Shown: in pieces, positions 1 through 6,663 of the stretch | How the letters are laid out: each line of letters begins with the position of its first letter | Numbering within the stretch: the first letter of the stretch is position 1 | Notes under the pieces: model-generated | Database searches by the model: none | What the model saw: the letters and a program-made list of their open reading frames with translations, nothing else | Told to the model about the DNA's origin: nothing | Origin: Planctomycetaceae bacterium | GTDB lineage: Bacteria > Planctomycetota > Planctomycetia > Planctomycetales > Planctomycetaceae | Direction of reading: 5' to 3' | DNA length: 9,563 nucleotides | Assembly: GCA_003445035.1 (NCBI GenBank) | Contig: DLVV01000197.1 | Coordinates: 14,089 to 23,651, forward strand | Made by a program: the position numbers and the translations under genes

Positions 1-1735
1 CTCCGTACATGCGGTCGTTGCCGTCCTGGCCGTTGAGGACATCGTCTCCGTCACCTCCGTACATCCGGTCGTTGCCCCGTCCTCCGAGCAGGCGGTCGTT
101 GTCGACGCCGCCCAGGAGCAGGTCATTTCCGGAACCGCCATCGAGCACGTCACGGCCGCTGTTGCCCGAGAGGACATCGTTGCCGAGGTCGCCCCAGATG
201 AAGTCGTTGCCGAATCCACCGGTGAGGAAGTCATTGCCCGCACCGCCCAGCAACCAGTCGTTGTCAAGATCTCCGAAGAGGCGGTCGTCGCCGTCGTTGC
301 CGAACAGGACATCACGACCTGCGTTGCCGTGCATCGTGTCGTTCCCGCTGCCACCGACAACCAGGTCCGAACCGTCGTTTCCGTTGAGTGCGTCGGAACC
401 GTCTCCGCCGCTGAGCCAGTCGTGGCCGGCCCCGCCGGAGATCACGTCGTTGCCGTCCTCACCGAAGAGGCGATCGTTGCCCGAACCGCTTTCGATCACG
501 TCGTCTCCCTGGCCCCCGTGGACCAGCACGTTGGCGGTGACGGCCGCCTCGATCTGCACCAAGTCGTCACCGACACTCGAGTCGATCACGATGCCGCCCT
601 CGGTGTCGATCCCGGCAGTGATCGTGTAGCTGTCGCTGCGGATCAGGTCGGTCATGCCGCTGTCGTAGAAGGCGTCGATCTGGACCTGGGTGACACCGCC
701 GCCGAGGTCGGTCAGGGTGATCAGATCGTGGGCCCCGGTGCCGGTGACGTAGGCGAAGTCGGGCACACCGTCCCGGTCACTGTCCCGCAATCCGATGTCC
801 GGGTCACTGGCCAGGACCTCGTAGTTGTTGACCATGGCTCCTCCACTGTGGAGCTGCAGGTCGAACCTGGTGACGATGTTGTCGGTCTCGCGTGTGACAG
901 AACCGTGCCGGATCGTGTCGCCACTGGAGAGCAGGCGTTCCTCGGGCGTTGTGCCCTTGGTGTGGAACAGGCCGAAGGTGTGCATCGCCTCGTGGACGAC
1001 CGTGTATGCCACCCGGTGAGCCAGGTTCTCGTTGAACTCGGCGGTGCCCGGGACACCGCTGGTGGCCGAGACAATCGTGTCGGTGAACGTCAGGGTGGCC
1101 TCGTCGTGGTTGTTGCCGGTGGCGCTGAACAGATCCTCTCCGGCAGCGATTCCGAACAGACCCCCGGCACTTCCGAGCAGCCCGCCGGCGGCGGAGATCT
1201 CTGAGGAGGAAATCTCCATCACGAAGTTGTAGGCGTCATGTTCTCCAAAACCATCGAAGCCGGCCATCCCCGTGTCGTTGCTCTGCAGGGTGCCGGTCAC
1301 GTCGGCGAAACTCGACGACCCGATCCCGATCACCTCGAAGTCGAACGCGTCCAGTTCGCGTTGCACGATTGGCAACACGGCGTTCTGCAGGGCCAGGGCG
1401 TCATTGGCGTCGATTGTTGCGTCACCGTTGAAGTCGTACTGGATCGAATTGAAGTCCAGGGGATCGGAGTTGCTCAGCCCGCCGTACCCCGCGACGTTCG
1501 ATCCGGTCCCGTAGCCGTTGGTACCGGCTCCGTCGATCTCACGGAATTCCTCGACGGTCGTCGACATGCCGCCTGCCGGCAGGGCCGTGCCGAAGTCGAG
1601 ATAGAACATGGTTGTCAGCAGGGTCCGGGACTCGAGCGATTCGGCCGAGACCACGCCGCGACGGCCACGTCGGGGCCGCGGGCGGCTGGAAGAGAGCAGG
1701 TGAGCGATCCGGTGGGTCCAGTTGGTCAAACGCAT
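1..1735 (-). CDS. Secreted RTX-repeat zinc metalloprotease (serralysin-like layout), 3' end cut by window edge
   Basis: Open from an ATG at 1735 to the left edge, about 578 codons seen and no stop. GAGGAG lies 6 nt before the ATG, a good ribosome binding site. The N-terminus is Arg-rich (residues 16-27) and followed by LESRTLLT (34-41), which matches the LEPR-XLL leader of planctomycete exported proteins; there is no classical hydrophobic signal peptide. Residues 101-112 form a canonical EF-hand/dockerin-type loop (D101, N103, D105, D109, D112). HEAMHTFGLFH (248-258) is the metzincin zinc site HExxHxxGxxH, with His248, His252 and His258 as ligands and Glu249 catalytic. Met301 in GAMVN may be the Met-turn. 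An Asp-rich DSDRDGVPD run (318-326) resembles thrombospondin-3 calcium repeats. From residue 407 there are 19 nonapeptide RTX repeats. Inferred role: calcium-dependent extracellular protease. A non-proteolytic adhesin is possible, but the complete zinc motif argues against it. Confidence 0.88.
   Translation of the reverse strand, partial: MRLTNWTHRIAHLLSSSRPRPRRGRRGVVSAESLESRTLLTTMFYLDFGTALPAGGMSTTVEEFREIDGAGTNGYGTGSNVAGYGGLSNSDPLDFNSIQYDFNGDATIDANDALALQNAVLPIVQRELDAFDFEVIGIGSSSFADVTGTLQSNDTGMAGFDGFGEHDAYNFVMEISSSEISAAGGLLGSAGGLFGIAAGEDLFSATGNNHDEATLTFTDTIVSATSGVPGTAEFNENLAHRVAYTVVHEAMHTFGLFHTKGTTPEERLLSSGDTIRHGSVTRETDNIVTRFDLQLHSGGAMVNNYEVLASDPDIGLRDSDRDGVPDFAYVTGTGAHDLITLTDLGGGVTQVQIDAFYDSGMTDLIRSDSYTITAGIDTEGGIVIDSSVGDDLVQIEAAVTANVLVHGGQGDDVIESGSGNDRLFGEDGNDVISGGAGHDWLSGGDGSDALNGNDGSDLVVGGSGNDTMHGNAGRDVLFGNDGDDRLFGDLDNDWLLGGAGNDFLTGGFGNDFIWGDLGNDVLSGNSGRDVLDGGSGNDLLLGGVDNDRLLGGRGNDRMYGGDGDDVLNGQDGNDRMYG
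5..517 (-). repeat. Array of 19 tandem 27-bp units coding RTX (GGxGxDxxx) nonapeptides
   Basis: In the metalloprotease frame, residues 407-577 divide exactly into 19 nonapeptides of the form G-G/N/D-x-G-x-D-x-L/I/V-x, for example GGAGNDFLT and GGSGNDLLL. In RTX proteins such repeats fold into a calcium-binding parallel beta-roll after export. Two units depart from the rule by having Asp instead of Gly at the fourth position (GDLDNDWLL and GGVDNDRLL). The array continues beyond the left edge, so the total repeat number is unknown. Many Asn-Asp pairs recur at the same phase, consistent with expansion by duplication followed by drift at the third codon positions. Confidence 0.93.
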
Positions 1736-1761
1736 TGCGGGCTCCTCGATCTGAAACGTGT

Positions 1762-1790
1762 GAACAGCGAATGTGTGTGTGTCGCTGTTC
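1762..1790 (-). other. Perfect 9-bp inverted repeat between kinase and metalloprotease genes
   Basis: The arms GAACAGCGA (1762-1770) and TCGCTGTTC (1782-1790) are exact reverse complements around an 11-nt loop made of alternating T and G on the plus strand (A/C on the transcript). It lies in the 72-bp gap, 17 bp after the kinase stop and 26 bp before the metalloprotease start. No T-run follows the stem in the direction of transcription, so it is not a classical intrinsic terminator. It could be an mRNA-stabilising or attenuating hairpin, or a protein-binding site. Function is inferred only. Confidence 0.5.
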
Positions 1791-1807
1791 TTCGAGGAAC
1801 GCCTGTG

Positions 1808-4270
1808 TCACGGATGTGACGCGCGTTCTTTGGAGATTCCGGAAGTTTTCCGGATCTCCCGATCGGTGCCGGTCTCATCGTCCCGGGCCCCGACAAACAT
1901 CGTCTGGGGTTGATGATTGGCCAGGCCCCGGCAGCGGACCAGGGCTCGCTGAGTCGACAGCGTGTCGCTGTGGGACTGGCCCCGGTGTCGGGCTTGCGCC
2001 TTCCAGGTCTCCTGCAACTGGACTTCAGCCTCGGCCAGCCTCTGTTGTTTCATCAGGGTCCGACCGAGATTGGCCTGTGTCCTGAGCGTCGAAGGGTGAT
2101 GGGCTCCCAGCACTCTTAGCCGGATTTCGATCACATTGCGGTTGATCCGTTCGGCCTGCTGGAAACGTCCCTGCCGGTAGTGGGTGTTGGCAAGGTTGTG
2201 GAGGGTGTTGAGCGTGCGGGGGTGTTCGGGGCCGAGCATCCGCCGCTTGATCTCCAGGGTCTGCTCGTAAAGTGCCTGCGCCTCCGCCTGCCGTTTCAAC
2301 AGGCTCAGCATCTGGGCGTGGTTGTGCATGGCCGAGAGCGTGTCGGGGTGAGTGTCTCCCAGGGTCCGTTTCCTCACCGCCAGGGTCTGTTGGCTCAGGG
2401 GCAAAGCTTCCTCGAGTCGCCCCAGTCTCTTGAGGCAGAGCACGAGGTTGTTCATCGTTCGCAATGTCTGCGGATGGTCGGACCCGTTGATTCGGACGCG
2501 ATCGGCGAGCACCCTCTGGTAGTGCAACAGGGCCTCTTCGTAACGACACATGTTCAACAGGCACAGGCCCAGGTTGTGGCGTGCCATCAGTACCAGTTGA
2601 TCGTCGGTGCGGCAGTCGTTCCGCAGGCCGTCGTAGGCTTTCTGGTGAAGTTCCAGGGCCTGGGAGAAATGGCCACAGTGGGTCAGGGCGGTGGCCAACT
2701 GCGATGTCGCGGCCAGCGTGTCGCCGTGGCTTTTGCCGAGTTCGTCGCTGCGGTTCTTGACGGCCCGCTTTAACTGTTCGACGGCCTGCGAGTGCAGTCC
2801 CAGTGCGTCGTACGACTCGCCCAGTGACAACTGGATCGAAGCGGCGGTTGCCGGTTGATCGGCAAACGTGGCTTCCACTCGAGTGGCGGCGTGATCGAGG
2901 ATGGACCTGGGCGAGATGGGCCGACCACGCCGCCGATCGGGTCTCAGGTCGCGGATGACCTCCGAGACCAGGAACCGTGTCAGTGCCTCGGCCCGACGTG
3001 CGTCTCGCTCGGATTGCTGCTTCAGCGACTCGGCCTCGGCCCGCACCGTCTGCTCGCGGTTGAAACCGATCTGCCGAGCCCGATGTGCCATTTCTCGCGA
3101 CTTCACCAGGCCGCGGGCGTGCTGAGCTTGCCGGCGAAAATGGTCGGCGGCCGCGATCGATCCGATCGTCAGCGCCACCAGCAGAAGTGCCGTCAGCGAG
3201 GTCATTCCCGCCAGGGCCGGGTTGCGCTGGCACCAGCGAGCGGTTCGACCGTACCACCCGATACGTCGGGCATGGATCGGTTCACCGGCCAGGAATCGTG
3301 AAAGGTCCTTGGACAACGCTTCGGCCGACTGGTAGCGGCAGTCCGGATCGGGATCCAGGGCACGGTCGATGATCGTCTGGAGATCCCGGGAGACTCCGGG
3401 GAGAGCTGTTCGGAGAGACCGGGGCTGACGCTCCCAGGGGTTGTCATCTGAGTCGAAGGCGGGCTGGTGAGTCAGCAACTCGAAGAGCGTGGCCCCCAGG
3501 CTGTAGACGTCGCTGCGGGCATCCGCTTCGCCTCGAAAACACTCCGGAGCCATGTACCGGTGAGTGCCCAGGATGGCACCGGTGGCAGTCAGGTCGTCGG
3601 CTTCGGGACTCCGCGCCAGGCCAAAATCGCTCAGCCAGACTGTTCCGTGACGATCCAGCAACAGGTTTCCCGGCTTGACGTCCCGGTGGATCACCTCCTG
3701 CCGGTGGGCGTATTCGAGCGCTTCGGCAGCCTGGCGGCCGATGTCAGCGACCGCCTGTTCGGTTTCCGGATCGGGCCGGAAAGTGTCTCGAGGGGCCTGG
3801 TCTTCCAACTGGTCCAGCGAGATGCCGTCAATGAACTGCATCGCCAGGTAATGCACGCCCTGTTCGTGGCCCTGCGAGAAGACCGGGACGATGTTGGTGT
3901 GGTGCAGCGCCGCAGCCGCACGCGCCTCGGCACCGAATCGCTCGATCCGCTTGGGGTCCAGCCAGTCGCTGGCCGGCAACAGTTTCAGGGCCACTCGGCG
4001 ATCAACCGAAAGCTGATGGGCCTCGTAAACGATCCCCATTCCGCCCCGGCCGATTTCCCGGACGATCTTGAAGTCGCCCAGGGGGCCAGTCGGTGGGACA
4101 AACGACTCGGCCGCATCGGCGGCCAACTCGGCCCTCAGGGAGGCCAGGTGCTCGGCGCGTGAGTCCGTTTCGACATCGGGTCGCAGGCAACCCGAGCGAC
4201 CCCAGTCGGAAAGCAGTTTTCGCCACGTGGTCAGGTCAACGCCCGAATCGTTCCGGGTCACGTCGGTCAT
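1808..4270 (-). CDS. Membrane Ser/Thr protein kinase with C-terminal TPR domain
   Basis: 820 aa. A PknB-type (Hanks) kinase domain spans about 67-330: Gly-rich loop GRGGMG (74-79), ATP-anchoring Lys96 in VALK, helix-C Glu115, catalytic loop HRDVKPGN (195-202) with Asp197, DFG (215-217), APE (241-243) and SDVYSLG (253-259). All key residues are present, so it should be active. A hydrophobic segment at about 353-375 is the single membrane span. A charged, probably coiled-coil stretch (380-430) follows, then a TPR region (about 472-780) whose units carry H-P-x-T-L signatures every 42 residues. The kinase end is expected in the cytoplasm and the TPR end outside the membrane. No PASTA domain is present. 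The start is firm: AGGAG sits 7 nt upstream inside the sigma factor gene, and ATGA overlaps that gene's stop. Likely role: relay a signal to the co-encoded ECF sigma factor; the substrate is inferred, not shown. Confidence 0.95.
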   Translation of the reverse strand: MTDVTRNDSGVDLTTWRKLLSDWGRSGCLRPDVETDSRAEHLASLRAELAADAAESFVPPTGPLGDFKIVREIGRGGMGIVYEAHQLSVDRRVALKLLPASDWLDPKRIERFGAEARAAAALHHTNIVPVFSQGHEQGVHYLAMQFIDGISLDQLEDQAPRDTFRPDPETEQAVADIGRQAAEALEYAHRQEVIHRDVKPGNLLLDRHGTVWLSDFGLARSPEADDLTATGAILGTHRYMAPECFRGEADARSDVYSLGATLFELLTHQPAFDSDDNPWERQPRSLRTALPGVSRDLQTIIDRALDPDPDCRYQSAEALSKDLSRFLAGEPIHARRIGWYGRTARWCQRNPALAGMTSLTALLLVALTIGSIAAADHFRRQAQHARGLVKSREMAHRARQIGFNREQTVRAEAESLKQQSERDARRAEALTRFLVSEVIRDLRPDRRRGRPISPRSILDHAATRVEATFADQPATAASIQLSLGESYDALGLHSQAVEQLKRAVKNRSDELGKSHGDTLAATSQLATALTHCGHFSQALELHQKAYDGLRNDCRTDDQLVLMARHNLGLCLLNMCRYEEALLHYQRVLADRVRINGSDHPQTLRTMNNLVLCLKRLGRLEEALPLSQQTLAVRKRTLGDTHPDTLSAMHNHAQMLSLLKRQAEAQALYEQTLEIKRRMLGPEHPRTLNTLHNLANTHYRQGRFQQAERINRNVIEIRLRVLGAHHPSTLRTQANLGRTLMKQQRLAEAEVQLQETWKAQARHRGQSHSDTLSTQRALVRCRGLANHQPQTMFVGARDDETGTDREIRKTSGISKERASHP
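2000..2730 (-). repeat. TPR units of the kinase with exact 42-residue spacing
   Basis: The motif H-x-x-T-L (mostly HPxTL) recurs at kinase residues 515, 599, 641, 683, 725 and 767, all separated by 42 or, once, 84 residues. The unit expected at 557 is degenerate (TDDQL). Each unit has the helix pair pattern NLA...GR..EA, as in the TPR_10/TPR_12 (kinesin light chain-like) families. Such repeats bind peptides or other proteins. The coordinates cover the coding DNA approximately. Confidence 0.8.
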
Positions 4271-4962
4271 TGTGTCTCCTGTTGTTCGAGCCTCGCCAGC
4301 ATGGCCTGGCGGGCACGTTGATACAGTTGGCGGGCGGCCGCGGAACTGCGGTTCAACCGTTCGGCGATGTCTTCGAACGGCATCTCCGAGACGATCCGCA
4401 GTAGCAGGATCCGGCGGTATTCACGCGGCAACGCGGCCACCGTCACGCGGATTCGGTGTCGTTGTTCGTTGCGGACCACTCGTCCGCTGGGGGAGGTCTG
4501 GTTGGCAGCCACGTGTTCGGCTGCATTCACGGCCGACCGGTTGTCGGTCGACTGGATTGTCGGAGAAACGGTCACTTCACGTCTGAGGTCACGACCGGCG
4601 GTTCCCATGTGATGGCGAACGGTTCCCAGGATGCGGTGAGTGAGGATCTGACGCAGCCAGCACCACAGTTCTCCTTCGCTGCGGCCCCGGAATTTCTGGA
4701 AGTCACGAAAGGCGTGCAGCAGCGTCTCCTGCACGATGTCCGACGGGCTCTGGCGGACGCCGAGCCGGGGCGAAACGCGTTGTTTCGCCAGGGTTTCCAG
4801 TCGGTCGCGGTAGACGCCCAGCAACGGACCCAGGTTGGACTTGCCCTGACGGACAGAGTTCAGCAGGTCGGCTGGAGACGCATGTCCCGCTTCATGCGTG
4901 GCCGTATGATTCACGATACTTCCCAAAGGATGCACGTTGCGTGCCAATGCACGCCGAATCAT
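4267..4962 (-). CDS. ECF-type RNA polymerase sigma factor, planctomycete subfamily
   Basis: 231 aa from the ATG at 4962. Region 2 covers about 46-118 and includes SDIVQET (74-80) and FRGRSEGELWCWLRQIL (91-107), both typical of the Planctomycetaceae-specific sigma-70 subfamily (TIGR02984-like). Region 4 covers about 171-226, with a helix-turn-helix near 195-217 (FEDIAERLNRSSAAARQLYQRAR) that would read the -35 element. A poorly conserved linker (120-168) separates them. No anti-sigma gene is adjacent; instead the gene overlaps the kinase by ATGA, so control by phosphorylation is the simplest inference. Start choice is uncertain: GAGG lies only 4 nt before the ATG at 4962; a GTG at 4914 (Val17) preceded by GGGAAG would give 215 aa and a length closer to relatives. 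Confidence 0.9.
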   Translation of the reverse strand: MIRRALARNVHPLGSIVNHTATHEAGHASPADLLNSVRQGKSNLGPLLGVYRDRLETLAKQRVSPRLGVRQSPSDIVQETLLHAFRDFQKFRGRSEGELWCWLRQILTHRILGTVRHHMGTAGRDLRREVTVSPTIQSTDNRSAVNAAEHVAANQTSPSGRVVRNEQRHRIRVTVAALPREYRRILLLRIVSEMPFEDIAERLNRSSAAARQLYQRARQAMLARLEQQETQ

Positions 4963-4997
4963 TTGCCTCGGAAAAAACCACCCCGACGGCCAGAAGC

Positions 4998-5015
4998 GAC
5001 GACTGGCGAGTCGTC
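4998..5015. other. Perfect 7-bp inverted repeat in the DUF1501-sigma factor gap
   Basis: GACGACT (4998-5004), GGCG loop, AGTCGTC (5009-5015). It lies in the 139-bp gap (4963-5101) downstream of the DUF1501 stop and upstream of the sigma factor start. On the minus strand a run of six T (4972-4977) follows about 20 nt after the stem, too far for a textbook intrinsic terminator. A related direct copy of the left arm, CGACGACCGG, occurs at 5038-5047 (compare CGACGACTGG at 4997-5006). It may be a weak terminator of the DUF1501 gene or an operator at the sigma factor promoter. No convincing -35/-10 pair was found here. Confidence 0.35.
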
Positions 5016-5101
5016 ACGGGCGGGGCGTTCTGCAACACGACGACCGGTTGTTGTGGCAATTTGCTACGGCCGTGGCCGGGTCGCCACACCAAAGAAATCG
5101 A

Positions 5102-6451
5102 TCAGGCGACGCCTCGGTAGAGCACGTCCATGACATGCCCGGTGTTGAGGTGCACGGGCCGACCGAGACGATCTTCGATCATCGTGGTGGGATCGATACC
5201 CAGCGCGTCGTAGATCGTGGCGCCCATGTCGTTGGGATGGTAGGGCGTCGTGATCGGGTGACCACCGATGTTGTCGCTGGCTCCGATGATCTGGCCGGGA
5301 CGCACACCGCCACCTGCGAACAGGGCCGAATAGACCGCGGCCCAGTGGTGCCGACCCGGGACCTTCTGATTGGGCAAGGGAGAAATCGTCGGTGTGCGGC
5401 CGAATTCGCCGACGCAGACGATCAGCGTGGTCTCGAGCAGGCCGCGATCTTCGAGATCGTCGATCAGGGCACTGAGGCCATTGTCGAGAGCCGGCAGCAT
5501 GGTCCGCAGGCGTGGGAAGTGGTTGACGTGGGTGTCCCACATCTGCACGTGACCCATGCTGGCCTGGATCACCGGGATCTCCATCTCGACCAGCCGCCGG
5601 GCCAACAGCAGAGTCTGGCCGTACTTGTGACGCCCGTACCGGTCCCGCACCTCGGCGCTCTCGGCGTTGATGTCCAGGGCCCCTTTGAGCTTCCCGGAGG
5701 AGAGCATCGAGAAGGCGGCCTGTTGCTGGCTGGAGTACTTGACCTCCTGCGGTGACTGATCGATGCCCCGTTGCTGCTTGTCGATTGTCCGGAGCAACTG
5801 GCGGCGATCGCCGAGCCTGTTGATGCTGAGCCCGTCGAGCAGCGAGAGGTCGTTGACCTTGTAGTCCTTGTTGTTCGGATCGCTGTTGAGCACGAAGGGG
5901 TCATACTGGGGACCGAGGAATCCCGAGTGTTGACCGGGCCAGACCAGCACGCCCTCGATCAGCGGATTGGGGACGGTGACCTGGCTGGGCAGGCCGTCGG
6001 CACGAGGCCGGAGCAGCGAGACGCCACCACCGTAGCAGGGCCAGTCGGATCGCTTCAGCGATTTCGCCTGGTTGGAATTGCCTGTGTCTGGCTGGACGTA
6101 GCCGGTCAGGGCGTTGTGAGAACCCGACAGGTGCCGGTTGTCGCCGTGGTGCATCGAACGGACGATCGAGACCTTTTCGGCTCGCTGGGCCATCTTGGCC
6201 ATCTTGTCGGAGAACTGGACTCCGGAGAGTTTCGTCGAGATCGCCTCAAACTCGCCCTTGGCCTCAGACGCCTCGGGCTTGGGGTCCCACATGTCGATGT
6301 GGCTGCCGCCGCCCGGCAGGAACACCAGCACGACCGACTTGACTCTTGGGGGATGCAGAGCGGCGCGGGCCTGTTGCCCGAGGACGCTGGAGAGCCCCAG
6401 TCCGAAGAAGGAGGAGCCACCGATCTGGAGGATGTCGCGGCGATTGAGCAT
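5102..6451 (-). CDS. DUF1501 family exported protein
   Basis: 449 aa, a normal length for DUF1501 (about 400-490). The N-terminus NRRDILQIGGSSFFGLGLSS (3-22) is a twin-arginine-like leader ending near QARA (27-30), suggesting folded export by Tat. Family landmarks: VLVFLPGGGSHIDMWDPKP (41-59), SMHHGDNRHLSGSH (99-112), WDTH (305-308), VGEFGRTP (347-354) and GRHHW (366-370). DUF1501 belongs to the alkaline phosphatase/sulfatase-like fold; the conserved Asp and His residues suggest a metal-dependent hydrolase, but the reaction is not established. In planctomycetes it usually sits beside a DUF1549/DUF1553 cytochrome-like gene; here that partner is absent on both sides. The ATG at 6451 is preceded by weak GAGA 11 nt upstream. 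It ends 139 bp before the sigma factor gene. Confidence 0.93.
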   Translation of the reverse strand: MLNRRDILQIGGSSFFGLGLSSVLGQQARAALHPPRVKSVVLVFLPGGGSHIDMWDPKPEASEAKGEFEAISTKLSGVQFSDKMAKMAQRAEKVSIVRSMHHGDNRHLSGSHNALTGYVQPDTGNSNQAKSLKRSDWPCYGGGVSLLRPRADGLPSQVTVPNPLIEGVLVWPGQHSGFLGPQYDPFVLNSDPNNKDYKVNDLSLLDGLSINRLGDRRQLLRTIDKQQRGIDQSPQEVKYSSQQQAAFSMLSSGKLKGALDINAESAEVRDRYGRHKYGQTLLLARRLVEMEIPVIQASMGHVQMWDTHVNHFPRLRTMLPALDNGLSALIDDLEDRGLLETTLIVCVGEFGRTPTISPLPNQKVPGRHHWAAVYSALFAGGGVRPGQIIGASDNIGGHPITTPYHPNDMGATIYDALGIDPTTMIEDRLGRPVHLNTGHVMDVLYRGVA

Positions 6452-6663
6452 GTCGAATCGTCTCTTTACTTCCTGGCTTCATCCATTCCGGGACCGATCC
6501 CTGGACCCGAATCGGTACGACGAATCCACCATACCTGATGCGTTCCATTATTGACTGAATCGAACCGCTGAGGCAATGGGAGCCAGTTTTGTTGTGCGGA
6601 TTTCGATTCGGTGTCGAAGATCAGTACCGAAACTCGCCGAGAACGTCGTTTGGTTCGGCCGTC
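6452..6663. promoter_or_regulatory. Intergenic region with repeated CGAATCG heptamer and inverted repeats
   Basis: This 212-bp gap between the PQQ-like and DUF1501 genes has no credible gene. The heptamer CGAATCG occurs at 6454-6460 and 6508-6514 and inverted at 6604-6610, with one-mismatch copies at 6521-6527 (CGAATCC) and 6556-6562 (TGAATCG). Two inverted repeats use these copies: ACCGAT/ATCGGT (6493-6498 and 6511-6516) and GAATCGAA/TTCGATTC (6557-6564 and 6602-6609), the latter extended by CCGC/GCGG after a 2-nt bulge. The region must carry the DUF1501 leader and perhaps its promoter or the PQQ gene terminator. A regulator binding site is a guess. Confidence 0.35.

Noticed and set aside
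5..517. Regular 27-bp repeats resembling a CRISPR array
   Set aside because: The repeats are contiguous, degenerate at third codon positions and encode RTX nonapeptides; there are no unique spacers.
329..1204. Long plus-strand open frame opposite the metalloprotease gene
   Set aside because: It is an antisense shadow: Val/Asp/Gly-rich with no motif, produced by the GC-rich codons of the RTX and protease frame on the minus strand, which has the leader, zinc motif and repeats.
1238..2085. Plus-strand open frames overlapping the metalloprotease start and kinase end
   Set aside because: No ribosome binding site or recognisable motif, and they cross two well-supported genes on the other strand.
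2875..2886. 12-bp perfect palindrome CCACTCGAGTGG
   Set aside because: It lies inside the kinase coding sequence where codon content explains it, and nothing around it suggests a site.
2025..3257. Second long minus-strand frame inside the kinase gene
   Set aside because: It is rich in Arg, Pro and Gly with no domain, and is the out-of-frame shadow of the kinase, whose frame has all catalytic motifs.
4892..5092. Small minus-strand open frame spanning the DUF1501-sigma factor gap
   Set aside because: It has no ribosome binding site or recognisable motif and overlaps the start of the sigma factor gene in another frame.
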